The notes beneath the pieces were generated by a model. It was given only the letters and a program-made list of their open reading frames with translations, ran no database searches and was not told where the DNA came from. This document shows, in pieces, positions 1-6,527 of a DNA stretch of 11,549 bases (the stretch's first letter is position 1; each line of letters starts with the position of its first letter). Source of the stretch: JAABYT01 sp041581935. Lineage in GTDB: Bacteria > Pseudomonadota > Gammaproteobacteria > HK1. The DNA lies in NCBI GenBank assembly GCA_041581935.1, contig JBFICP010000090.1, positions 1 through 11,549 of the forward strand, read 5' to 3'. A program made the translations under genes and the position numbers.

Positions 1-342
1 CTCGGGATAGACGTCGAAAACCGCCGTGTAGGCGACGCCGGTGCCCGCCTCCCACTCCAGGGGATCGATGGTCGGGCTTCCGGCCGGCCGCAGACGCTCC
101 TGGACGATGGCATCCTGAAAGCTCGACTGGACGATTTCGCCCACCACTTCCTCGCGCACCTGCTTGCCGTAGCGTTGCGCGATGACCTTCATCGGCGCCT
201 TGCCCGGTCGGAAACCCGGTAGCCGTGCGCTCTGGGCGATGTTCGACAGCCGCTTGCTGACCTCGCCCTGGACCCGATCTTCCGGCACCTGCACCTTGAC
301 GCGGCGCTCCAGGCCCTGTGTGGTCTCAACCGTGACTTGCAT
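1..342 (-). CDS. tig: Trigger factor, N-terminal part (3' end beyond the window)
   Basis: Encodes the first 114 residues of trigger factor, the ribosome-bound chaperone and peptidyl-prolyl isomerase that meets nascent chains at the exit tunnel in the cytoplasm. The start is MQVTVETTQGLERRVKV, typical of the family, and the ribosome-docking signature GFRPGKAP lies at residues 43-50. Only the ribosome-binding domain is visible; the isomerase and C-terminal domains lie beyond the left edge. The ATG at 342 is preceded by GAGG with a 7-base spacer, which supports this start. The 5' end lies about 50 bases downstream of tRNA-Leu on the same strand, so the two may share a transcript. In many gammaproteobacteria tig is followed by clpP-clpX-lon, which cannot be seen here. 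Identity is very secure. Confidence 0.96.
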   Translation of the reverse strand, partial: MQVTVETTQGLERRVKVQVPEDRVQGEVSKRLSNIAQSARLPGFRPGKAPMKVIAQRYGKQVREEVVGEIVQSSFQDAIVQERLRPAGSPTIDPLEWEAGTGVAYTAVFDVYPE

Positions 343-391
343 ACGTGTGCCTCGAGGAAAATTCGCACGCGCCGAGCGTATTAATGAGGGT

Positions 392-478
<87 letters not shown>

Positions 479-520
479 CTTGAGTATGGCCCGATTCCGC
501 TCCGAACGGCATCTGCAACG

Positions 521-549
521 AGTATACCGGGCGCCCGCCTGCGCTAAAA
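521..549 (-). promoter_or_regulatory. Possible promoter for tRNA-Leu and tig
   Basis: On the minus strand a near-consensus -10 hexamer, TATACT (521-526), lies about 43 bases upstream of the tRNA-Leu 5' end. At a 17-base spacing the -35 position (544-549) reads TTTTAG, a poor match that overlaps the tail of the preceding terminator hairpin. The logic is that a gene downstream of a terminator needs its own promoter. The weak -35 makes this tentative. Confidence 0.33.
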
Positions 550-578
550 AGGGTCAGGCCGCTGCGACCTAACCCTTT
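546..578 (-). terminator. Intrinsic terminator-like hairpin after tRNA-Lys
   Basis: Read on the minus strand, AAAGGGTTAGG pairs with CCTGACCCTTT around a 9-base loop, giving an 11-bp stem with one G-U wobble. A run of five T follows, three of them inside the stem. The wobble pair would be a C-A mismatch in plus-strand RNA, so the hairpin is better formed in the minus transcript. It is placed to end the Pro-Arg-His-Lys tRNA transcript nine bases after the tRNA-Lys CCA. Confidence 0.65.
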
Positions 579-586
579 GTTTTTAC

Positions 587-662
<76 letters not shown>

Positions 663-693
663 TGTGCGTGCATTCTATCGTCGAGGACGAATC

Positions 694-770
694 TGGGGTG
701 GGCGATGGGACTCGAACCCACGACCGCCGGAACCACAATCCGGAGCTCTACCGGCTGAGCTACACCCACC
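694..770 (-). tRNA. tRNA-His (anticodon GUG)
   Basis: A 77-base tRNA that includes the extra 5' G (position -1, plus-strand base 770) characteristic of tRNA-His, opposite discriminator C. Acceptor GTGGGTG pairs with CGCCCAC, and CCA is encoded. The anticodon stem CCGGA/TCCGG encloses TTGTGGT, giving GTG. It sits between tRNA-Arg and tRNA-Lys in the same orientation. Confidence 0.95.
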
Positions 771-798
771 ATCGATTCGAAAACGATCGTCATGTATG

Positions 799-875
799 TG
801 GCGCGCCCGGCAGGACTCGAACCTGCGGCCAACGGCTTAGAAGGCCGTTGCTCTATCCAGCTGAGCTACGGGCGC
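799..875 (-). tRNA. tRNA-Arg (anticodon UCU)
   Basis: A 77-base tRNA with acceptor GCGCCCG/CGGGCGC, discriminator G and encoded CCA. The anticodon stem ACGGC/GCCGT encloses CTTCTAA, giving TCT, which reads AGA/AGG codons. The T arm reads GGTTCGAGTCC. It is only 11 bases downstream of tRNA-Pro on the minus strand, which supports cotranscription. Confidence 0.95.
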
Positions 876-886
876 ATCCAGAATCT

Positions 887-963
<77 letters not shown>

Positions 964-990
964 CCAGTCGCGCCATAGTCAAGGGGCGGG

Positions 991-1020
991 ATGATACGCT
1001 CAGCGTTACAAAAGCGTCAA
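991..1020 (-). promoter_or_regulatory. Sigma70-type promoter of the tRNA cluster
   Basis: On the minus strand a -35 TTGACG (1015-1020) and a -10 TATCAT (991-996) are separated by 18 bases. The bases after the -10 read CCCGCCCC, a GC-rich discriminator of the kind found at stringently controlled stable-RNA promoters. The predicted start is near 984, leaving a leader of roughly 20 bases before tRNA-Pro. The position and discriminator both fit a growth-rate-regulated tRNA operon; the regulation itself is inferred. Confidence 0.68.
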
Positions 1021-1032
1021 TCGACGCACGTG

Positions 1033-1044
1033 CCCCGGCCGGGG
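1033..1044. repeat. 12-base perfect palindrome between divergent transcription units
   Basis: CCCCGGCCGGGG is a perfect palindrome in the 129-base region between tRNA-Pro and ppiA. It lies 13 bases upstream of the -35 of the tRNA promoter and 48 bases before the ppiA start codon. It could be a protein-binding site or a chance GC-rich palindrome; no regulator is identified. Confidence 0.3.
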
Positions 1045-1092
1045 AAAAACGATTATCATGCGCATCGCCCGAAACCATGGAGACAGCGAACG

Positions 1093-1680
1093 ATGCGTTT
1101 GATCCGTCGACGAATAGTTCTCACCGCTCTGCTCGTGCCGCTCGCCGTGGCGTTTGCGGCGTCGGCAGCGGAACACTCACCGCGCGTGCGTCTGGAAACC
1201 AGCATGGGAAACATCGTGCTGGAGCTCGATGACGAGCGCGCGCCGGCAACGGTCGAAAACTTCCTCGCCTATGTCAACGACGGGTTTTACGACGGCACCA
1301 TATTTCATCGCGTCATCGATGGATTCATGATCCAGGGAGGCGGCTATAACGCCGATTTTTTGCGCAAGGCAACGCGCGAGCCCATCAGGAACGAGGCGGA
1401 CAACGGGCTAAAGAACGCGCGCGGGACCATTTCCATGGCGCGCACACGGGATCCGCACTCCGCGACCGCACAGTTCTTCATCAACGTCTCCGATAATACG
1501 GCCCTCGATTACACGGCGCCGAATGCGCGCGGCTGGGGATATGCAGTATTCGGCCACGTCGTCGAGGGTATGGATGTCGTCGACAAGATTCGTTCTCAAC
1601 CGACAGGGGTACAGGGCAGGTTTCGGGACGTGCCAACAGAAACCATCACAATCACGCGCGCGGTCCAGGAGGCGCCCTGA
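1093..1680 (+). CDS. ppiA: Exported cyclophilin-type peptidyl-prolyl cis-trans isomerase
   Basis: A 195-residue cyclophilin that speeds proline cis-trans isomerisation, here predicted to act in the periplasm. The N-terminus MRLIRRRIVLTALLV has a basic n-region and a hydrophobic core, and ends in AASAA near residue 26, a plausible signal peptidase I site. The cyclophilin domain fills the rest. Active-site equivalents R73, F78 and Q81 lie in the stretch FHRVIDGFMIQ, followed by QFFIN (127-131) and GWGYAVFG. The ATG at 1093 is preferred over an in-frame ATG at 991 because GGAGA lies 9 bases upstream and because translation from here exposes the signal peptide. It is followed after 2 bases by ppiB and then lpxH, so the three probably form an operon. 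The assignment to PpiA rests on the signal peptide. Confidence 0.92.
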   Translation: MRLIRRRIVLTALLVPLAVAFAASAAEHSPRVRLETSMGNIVLELDDERAPATVENFLAYVNDGFYDGTIFHRVIDGFMIQGGGYNADFLRKATREPIRNEADNGLKNARGTISMARTRDPHSATAQFFINVSDNTALDYTAPNARGWGYAVFGHVVEGMDVVDKIRSQPTGVQGRFRDVPTETITITRAVQEAP

Positions 1681-1682
1681 GC

Positions 1683-2198
1683 ATGGCGGATTCGGTCAAA
1701 GTTCAGCTTCGAACCAGTCTCGGTACCATCGTGGTCGCGCTCGACCCCGCCAGAGCTCCGAAGACAACCGAGAACTTTCTCGCATACGTGCGCGACGGCT
1801 ACTATGACGGCACGCTGTTTCATCGCGTCATCGAAAACTTCATGATCCAGGCCGGCGGCTTCGAGTCCGGGATGCAGAAAAAGCGACCCGGTGCGAGCAT
1901 CGAAAACGAAGCCGATAACGGGCTCAGCAACGTGCCGGGCACGATTGCCATGGCGCGCACATCCGATCCGCACTCGGCCAGTGCGCAGTTCTTCATCAAT
2001 GCCGGCGACAATGCGTTTCTCGACTTTAAGGCGCGCAGTCAGGACGGATGGGGATACTGTGTCTTCGGCGCAGTCATCGAAGGGATGGAAGTCGTCGACG
2101 AGATTGTCAAAGTGGCGACCACGGCGCGCGCGGGACACAAGGACGTGCCCGTCGAAGAGGTTGTCATCGAAAGCGCACGCGAGCTCGACGACACGTAA
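1683..2198 (+). CDS. ppiB: Cytoplasmic cyclophilin-type peptidyl-prolyl cis-trans isomerase
   Basis: A 171-residue single-domain cyclophilin without a signal peptide, so predicted cytoplasmic. It has the full active-site block FHRVIENFMIQ (R48, F53, Q56), SAQFFIN (100-106) and WGYCVFG. Its ATG is 2 bases after the ppiA stop codon, and its Shine-Dalgarno GGAGG lies inside the end of ppiA, which indicates coupled translation. It is a close relative of the upstream gene: in the 31-residue block beginning ENFLAYV, 24 positions are identical. A local duplication followed by gain or loss of a signal peptide would explain the pair. lpxH follows after 14 bases. In several pseudomonads ppiB and lpxH are also adjacent. 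Confidence 0.93.
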   Translation: MADSVKVQLRTSLGTIVVALDPARAPKTTENFLAYVRDGYYDGTLFHRVIENFMIQAGGFESGMQKKRPGASIENEADNGLSNVPGTIAMARTSDPHSASAQFFINAGDNAFLDFKARSQDGWGYCVFGAVIEGMEVVDEIVKVATTARAGHKDVPVEEVVIESARELDDT

Positions 2199-2212
2199 CC
2201 GGGAGCACGGCT

Positions 2213-2938
2213 GTGAGCACGCTGTTCGTTTCCGACGTGCATCTGAACAACACCCGTGCAAACATCGTTCGTGCATTCCTGGACTTTCTCGATCAGAAGG
2301 CCCGTCATGCCGATGCCTTGTTCATTCTCGGCGATCTTTTCGACGAGTGGCTCGGCGACGACGACGACAAGCCGCCACATCCGGAAGTTCGCGATGCGCT
2401 GGCGGCACTGACCGCGGCCGGATTGCCGATCTCGCTCGTGCATGGCAACCACGACTTCCTCCTCGGCAAGAAGTTCGCAAGAGCAACCGGCTGCACGCTG
2501 CTCGGCGATCACACGGTCATCGACATCTACGGCACGCCGGCGCTTATCATGCATGGCGATACGCTTTGCACCCGCGACGTCAAGTATCAAAGATTTCGCA
2601 AAGTCTCTCGCAATCCTATCTTGCAGAAAATTTTTCTCAGCCTGTCGCTCGCGAAGCGCGCCGAGAAGGCAGCCAGTATCAGCGCGAAATCGAAAAAGGA
2701 CGTTGCCCTCAAGGCCGAGGACATTATGGACGTGACGGCCGAAGCCGTCGTCGCGGTGATGCGCAAGCACGGTGTGAGATACCTGATCCACGGCCATACG
2801 CACCGCCCCGCGGTGCACGACTTTTCTTTCGACGGAGAGCAGGCCACTCGAATCGTGCTTGGCGACTGGTACGAGCAGGACAGCGTATTGATTTGGAACG
2901 CCTCCGGCTATCGACTCGGCCGCGTCGACGATCTGTAA
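2213..2938 (+). CDS. lpxH: UDP-2,3-diacylglucosamine hydrolase
   Basis: A 241-residue calcineurin-like phosphoesterase that hydrolyses UDP-2,3-diacylglucosamine to lipid X and UMP, the fourth step of lipid A synthesis, at the inner face of the cytoplasmic membrane. The metal-binding motifs match the known enzyme position for position: D8-x-H10, D41 in GDLFDEW, N79-H80-D81, H114, and H195-x-H197 in HGHTH. The length is close to the 240 residues of the E. coli enzyme. The start is GTG at 2213, with GGGAG 7 bases upstream; longer upstream extensions in this frame overlap ppiB and are rejected. It is the last gene of the ppiA-ppiB-lpxH run and converges with the WecA-type gene. It implies an outer membrane with lipopolysaccharide. 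Confidence 0.95.
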   Translation: MSTLFVSDVHLNNTRANIVRAFLDFLDQKARHADALFILGDLFDEWLGDDDDKPPHPEVRDALAALTAAGLPISLVHGNHDFLLGKKFARATGCTLLGDHTVIDIYGTPALIMHGDTLCTRDVKYQRFRKVSRNPILQKIFLSLSLAKRAEKAASISAKSKKDVALKAEDIMDVTAEAVVAVMRKHGVRYLIHGHTHRPAVHDFSFDGEQATRIVLGDWYEQDSVLIWNASGYRLGRVDDL

Positions 2939-3021
2939 ACGGCAGGGAGTGTTCCGAATCCGTGCTCCCGCACTGAAAGGGCGAGCCGACTGAATACTGC
3001 CCGTAGTCGTCCACCGCCCCG

Positions 3022-3077
3022 CCCCTCTCCTATCGAAAGAGGGGGCAACCCTTCGTTCGACGCTCCGAGAAGGGGTT
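3022..3077. other. Two adjacent hairpins between convergent genes (possible terminators)
   Basis: CCCCTCT (3022-3028) pairs with AGAGGGG (3038-3044) around a 9-base loop. AACCCTTC (3047-3054) pairs with GAAGGGGTT (3069-3077) with one bulged base, and this second stem overlaps the stop codon of the minus-strand gene. Neither has a convincing T-run on either strand, so they are at best weak or Rho-assisted terminators shared by lpxH and the WecA-type gene. Confidence 0.35.
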
Positions 3078-4221
3078 ACCCGCCGCGGCGGCGGTCGGGG
3101 GCGCGGCGACGCTCGATGTCACCGGGCTGCGCGTGCTCGCGACGATCGGGGACTCCCAGCAGGCGGCGTTCCATGGGCCACCACAGCAGGCGCCGCCTGT
3201 TCCAGCTGAACGCCATGAACCCGCAGTATGCGATGAACAGGGCCACGAACAGGAGGAACAGGGTGCTCTCGCCGACGCCGGCGCGCACCGCCACGATTCC
3301 CGCTCCCGCGGCGAGCGCCGCGATGGCGAGAATAATCCAAAGCGACGTGCTCGCTCCGAGCCCCGCCATCTGCAGCACATGATGCAGATGGCCGACGTCC
3401 GATGAGGTCGGCGAACGACCCTGAGAGAAACGCCACAGAATCAGCCATACGGTGTCGAAGAGCGGCACCAGAAACAGCCACAGGGCGAGCACCGGCGGCA
3501 TGGCGCGGTGTTCGCCCTGCGACATGGCAATGAAGAACCAGGTGATCGCGAGCCCCAGAAACATGCTGCCGGCGTCACCCATGAACACCAGCGCCTGAGG
3601 CCGCCACGGGAGGCGTATGTTGAAGAACAGGAAGCCCGCTAACACCATCGCCAACAGCACGAGCAGCGTGCGTTCGGCACCGAGACCCGCGCCGTCGGCG
3701 ACGTAGGCGAGACCGAGCAGCGCGATGAGGCTCAAACCGCCGGCAAGACCGTCCATCCCGTCGCTCATGTTGAGCGCATTGATGACCCCGACGGCGGCGA
3801 ACACGGTGACGACAATCTCCCAGCCCGCGAGCCCAAAGACCGTGCCGTTGCTCCCAATCTGGCCCAGATCGTGGAGCATTACTCCGCCCCAGTAGGCCAT
3901 GAGCACGGCGGCGACGATCTGCGCGCCGAAGCGGGTACGCGTCGACAGCTCGTGCAGGTCATCGAGAACGCCCACCACCACCAGTATCCCGGTCGCGGCA
4001 AAAAAGCTGCGATACTCCGCAAGCCCCGTATCGAGCGTCAGGGCGGCCAGGGCGAACCCGCAGAACATGGCCACACCGCCGGTAAGCGGCACCAAGCCCT
4101 GATGGACCTTTCGATCGTTGGGCTCGTCCACGAGTCCGATGCGTAGCGCCACCGGGCGCAAAAAGTACAGCAGCCCGCAGCAAACGATAAGCGCCAGCGC
4201 CAGGCTCGCCGCGGCCCTCAC
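3076..4221 (-). CDS. wecA: WecA/TagO-type undecaprenyl-phosphate sugar-1-phosphate transferase
   Basis: A 381-residue polytopic inner-membrane protein of the polyprenyl-phosphate N-acetylhexosamine-1-phosphate transferase family. It moves a HexNAc-1-phosphate (GlcNAc in WecA) from a UDP-sugar to undecaprenyl phosphate, the first membrane step of O-antigen, common antigen or exopolysaccharide synthesis. Family motifs are complete: DEPNDRKVH (32-40), VLDDL with D87-D88, NALNMSDGMDGLAGG (148-162), FMGDAGS (212-218) and GHLHH (276-280). About ten hydrophobic segments are visible. The start is GTG with GGAG 7 bases upstream. It follows the glycosyltransferase gene by 24 bases and is the last gene of the operon. 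The C-terminal 40 residues are an arginine-rich soluble tail (many RR and RRR). MraY is unlikely given the motif pattern; the exact sugar donor cannot be told. Confidence 0.88.
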   Translation of the reverse strand: MRAAASLALALIVCCGLLYFLRPVALRIGLVDEPNDRKVHQGLVPLTGGVAMFCGFALAALTLDTGLAEYRSFFAATGILVVVGVLDDLHELSTRTRFGAQIVAAVLMAYWGGVMLHDLGQIGSNGTVFGLAGWEIVVTVFAAVGVINALNMSDGMDGLAGGLSLIALLGLAYVADGAGLGAERTLLVLLAMVLAGFLFFNIRLPWRPQALVFMGDAGSMFLGLAITWFFIAMSQGEHRAMPPVLALWLFLVPLFDTVWLILWRFSQGRSPTSSDVGHLHHVLQMAGLGASTSLWIILAIAALAAGAGIVAVRAGVGESTLFLLFVALFIAYCGFMAFSWNRRRLLWWPMERRLLGVPDRREHAQPGDIERRRAPDRRRGG

Positions 4222-4245
4222 CGATCTGCTCCGGAATCGACCACG

Positions 4246-5466
4246 TCAGCCACCCGCGGCTACCGACTCGAGCGCGCGGCGCCAGGCGTCGGTAGCGAGA
4301 CGCCGTTCGAAGCGCTCTTCGAGAAGCCGGCGCGCCGCGGCGCCGCGTCGTTGCCCGAGCAGCGGATCGGCCGAAAGCGCTTCGATGCGCTCGGCGAGCG
4401 CCTCCCCGGCGCCGACTTCGAACCACCAGCCACATTGCGCCTCGTCGACGAGCCGTGCGATTTCACCGTCACGGGCGCCGATGAACAGCACCGGTCTTCC
4501 GGCGGCCGCGATGGCGTAGAACTTGCTTGGCACCATCAGACCCTCGAGCTTCGGCTGCAGGGTAACCAGATGCGCATCGGCGGCCGTCAGGCTCTCACAG
4601 AGCTTCTCTCGGGGCTGATAGTGCTCGAACCTCACGTTGCCGAGCCGCCTGCGCACCGCTTGCTCCTCGATAGTTGCCCGCTGAACACCGCCACCGATAA
4701 AAAGAAACGTGATGTCGGTGCGCTCGCGCAGCCGTTCGGCCGCATCCAGCATGGTGCCGAATTCGTGCGCGTAGCCCATGTTCCCCGAATAGCTGACCAC
4801 GAAGCGATCTTCCAGATTCCAGGCGGCGCGCAAGGCGTGCCCCTCTCGCGCTTTCGGCCGAACCTTGTTGCCGTCACCCCAGTTGTGAATGGTCAATACG
4901 CGCTCGGGGGCGATGCCGAGGGTGCAGACCTTCGCATACATGCGCGAGCCGATGGCGACATTACAGCGCGCGACGCGCAGCGATCGGTCACGCATGCGCC
5001 GCAGGACACGCGCAATCGGCCCGCGCACCAGCGGCACGCCAATGTATTGCGCGATCTCCGGAAACAGATCGTGCAGCCAGTTCACCAGGTACGCGCCGCG
5101 CCGGCGCGCGACAAGAGCTGCGACCACACAAATCAGCGGCGGATCGGTTTTCGCGACCACCACGTCGCCGCTTGCACAAAGGCGCGCGAGCCGCCAGGCA
5201 GCGCCGAAATAAAAGCTCAGATAGTCGAGTCCGCGACCCGCCAGTGATTGGCGACCGAACCGCGTGCTCCACACCCGATACACTTCGATGCCATTCATCC
5301 GCTCGTAGGACGGGAGCATCGGCCGCGGATCGTCGATGAGCTGGCGACCAGTAATCACCGCGATGTCCACTCCCGCGCAGCTCAGATCGTTCGCCAGATC
5401 CGTCAACATCTGGCTGGTAGCGGAATGATCGGGGTGGAAAAATCGATTGACGAAAAGGACCCGCAT
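4246..5466 (-). CDS. Group 1 (GT4-type) glycosyltransferase
   Basis: A 406-residue GT-B fold glycosyltransferase, probably cytoplasmic or peripheral on the inner membrane, adding a sugar from a nucleotide donor to a lipid-linked or surface glycan. The N-terminal acceptor domain begins MRVLFVNRFFHPDHSAT and contains WLHDLFPE (130-137). The donor domain contains YSGNMG (226-231), FIGGG (256-260) and the nucleotide-sugar block EGLMVPSKFYAIAAAGRP (308-325) with a following E335. This pattern resembles WcaI/WbuB-like GT4 enzymes of extracellular polysaccharide loci. The ATG at 5466 has only a weak ribosome-binding site, and the gene begins 19 bases after the upstream stop, so translational coupling is plausible. 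The neighbouring WecA-type gene suggests it works on the undecaprenyl-linked sugar made there. Donor and acceptor are unknown. Confidence 0.88.
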   Translation of the reverse strand: MRVLFVNRFFHPDHSATSQMLTDLANDLSCAGVDIAVITGRQLIDDPRPMLPSYERMNGIEVYRVWSTRFGRQSLAGRGLDYLSFYFGAAWRLARLCASGDVVVAKTDPPLICVVAALVARRRGAYLVNWLHDLFPEIAQYIGVPLVRGPIARVLRRMRDRSLRVARCNVAIGSRMYAKVCTLGIAPERVLTIHNWGDGNKVRPKAREGHALRAAWNLEDRFVVSYSGNMGYAHEFGTMLDAAERLRERTDITFLFIGGGVQRATIEEQAVRRRLGNVRFEHYQPREKLCESLTAADAHLVTLQPKLEGLMVPSKFYAIAAAGRPVLFIGARDGEIARLVDEAQCGWWFEVGAGEALAERIEALSADPLLGQRRGAAARRLLEERFERRLATDAWRRALESVAAGG

Positions 5467-5485
5467 GGCCGATTCGATCGAGCCC

Positions 5486-5902
5486 CTAGCGACTCACTTC
5501 GAATCGTTCGCCACCGCCCGCGCCCAGATCGACCTGCAGGCGCTGCGGGCTCCACCCGTGAACTTTGTCGTGTGCCTCGACATATACCATATCGGTACCG
5601 GCGGGAATTTCGACGCCGAGGCTTCGTGTAAACGGCTGCTCGTTCTCGTGAGGATGATAAAGGGTGCGTGTGCCGAGGACCCGGCCGTCGGCGGCAACGA
5701 TACGCCATGCGTCGGCGTAATGATCCCAACCTGTGTCGTCGTGGCGCAAGGTCACATCGACAGACCAGCTTCCACCGCCGGCATGGCGAAAGCTCGCATG
5801 CACAATTTCCACGTCGTTGGCGAGCACGGAGCACGGCGCCGCCGAAAGCGATCCCAGCACCAGCGCGGCCACAACGATCGGTGGAACCTTGACCATTCGC
5901 AT
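5486..5902 (-). CDS. Small secreted protein of unknown function, histidine-containing
   Basis: A 138-residue protein with a clear signal peptide: a hydrophobic stretch at 7-22 and a likely cleavage site after SVLA (residue 28), giving a mature protein of about 110 residues. It has no other membrane segment and is predicted periplasmic or secreted. The composition suggests a compact beta-sandwich. It is rich in motifs that look conserved: HDDTGWDHYADAWR (54-67), LGTRTLYHPHENEQPFTR (76-93) and AHDKVHGW (110-117). The clustered His, Asp and Glu residues could bind metal, which is an inference only. From memory, similar unannotated proteins occur in other proteobacteria, but I cannot name a Pfam family. 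It starts 18 bases after the metallophosphoesterase stop and ends 19 bases before the glycosyltransferase start, so it is probably cotranscribed. The ATG at 5902 lacks a strong Shine-Dalgarno; an in-frame ATG at 5896 is an alternative. Confidence 0.8.
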   Translation of the reverse strand: MRMVKVPPIVVAALVLGSLSAAPCSVLANDVEIVHASFRHAGGGSWSVDVTLRHDDTGWDHYADAWRIVAADGRVLGTRTLYHPHENEQPFTRSLGVEIPAGTDMVYVEAHDKVHGWSPQRLQVDLGAGGGERFEVSR

Positions 5903-5920
5903 CTTCGAATGAACTTTAGT

Positions 5921-6484
5921 CTAAAGACCGGCCGGTCGCCGCTTGGCATTCGCAGATCGTTTCGCAGCGGGGGGCAGTTGACGGGTTTCCATCTCCCAGC
6001 ACGAGCCTGAAGCCGACACGACACTGTAGCTCGGCCCCCCGAAGGTACGGACTCTGCCGGCTGCGCCGGGGTTGAGGATCCAGGGCGACTCGGACCGATC
6101 CGAGCACATGAGGTGGGAGTGACCGTAAACGACCAGTCGCGCATCGGGATAATCGCGCCGCATGCGCGCGTGACATCGGCCGGGATATCCATAGCGGTGA
6201 CCATGCACGACGACCAGCTCCCCACCCGGCAGCGCCAGGCGCGCCTCCCACGGCAGGGCTTCCAGGAACTCCCAGTCCGACATGGGCCACTTTTCGCGCA
6301 CGTCGTTGTTTCCGCGGACCGCAATCAGTTCGCCGGCGAGAGGCCTCAGCGCGTCGAGCACATCGCGTGCACCCACGTCCCCGGCATGCACCACCACGTC
6401 GCAGTCGGCTGCTTCGCGTGCGACGCGCTCGTCGAGCTCACCGTGGGTATCCGATACGACGAGAATGCGCATGCTCGATGTCAT
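5921..6484 (-). CDS. YfcE/MJ0936-like metallophosphoesterase
   Basis: A 187-residue cytoplasmic calcineurin-like phosphoesterase of the YfcE type, a family of small metal-dependent phosphodiesterases whose physiological substrates are mostly unknown. The motifs occur in order: SDTHG (11-15, metal ligands D12 and H14), HAGD (D36), RGNND (57-61), HGH (94-96), GHSH (121-124) and LNPGAAG (137-143). The C-terminal ~20 residues are a basic, proline- and arginine-rich tail beyond the usual fold. The ATG at 6484 is chosen because AGGAG lies 10-11 bases upstream; the internal ATG at 6472 has no ribosome-binding site. It is the first gene of the four-gene minus run and is divergent from the GGDEF-EAL gene across only 43 bases. 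A role in glycan synthesis is suggested by position alone. Confidence 0.85.
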   Translation of the reverse strand: MTSSMRILVVSDTHGELDERVAREAADCDVVVHAGDVGARDVLDALRPLAGELIAVRGNNDVREKWPMSDWEFLEALPWEARLALPGGELVVVHGHRYGYPGRCHARMRRDYPDARLVVYGHSHLMCSDRSESPWILNPGAAGRVRTFGGPSYSVVSASGSCWEMETRQLPPAAKRSANAKRRPAGL

Positions 6485-6527
6485 CGGGGACAGGCTCCTA
6501 GTGCCTTTCGGTACTGGAGTATATTAG
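6485..6527. promoter_or_regulatory. 43-base divergent intergenic region with inverted repeat at its edges
   Basis: This short gap must hold, or overlap with, the start signals of both the metallophosphoesterase (minus) and the GGDEF-EAL gene (plus). Ribosome-binding sites for both are present: minus AGGAG (from about 6495-6499) and plus GGAG (6516-6519). A 7-base inverted repeat, GGGGACA (6486-6492) and TGTCCCC (6531-6537), brackets the gap. An AT-rich patch, GTATATTAG, is the only -10-like stretch, and no -35 is convincing. Promoters may lie inside the flanking coding sequences. Confidence 0.3.

Noticed and set aside
991..1092. Longer ppiA beginning at the ATG at 991
   Set aside because: The extension runs over the tRNA promoter region, hides the signal peptide and has no ribosome-binding site.
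1596..2818. Minus-strand open frames opposite ppiB and lpxH
   Set aside because: They mirror coding sequence of well-identified genes and show no family signature.
4351..5247. 298-codon plus-strand open frame opposite the glycosyltransferase
   Set aside because: The glycosyltransferase on the minus strand has recognisable GT-B motifs over the same span; the plus frame has none.
5914..5926. Small palindrome CTTTAGTCTAAAG as an operator
   Set aside because: It has only a single central base, overlaps the phosphoesterase stop codon and is not placed at a promoter.
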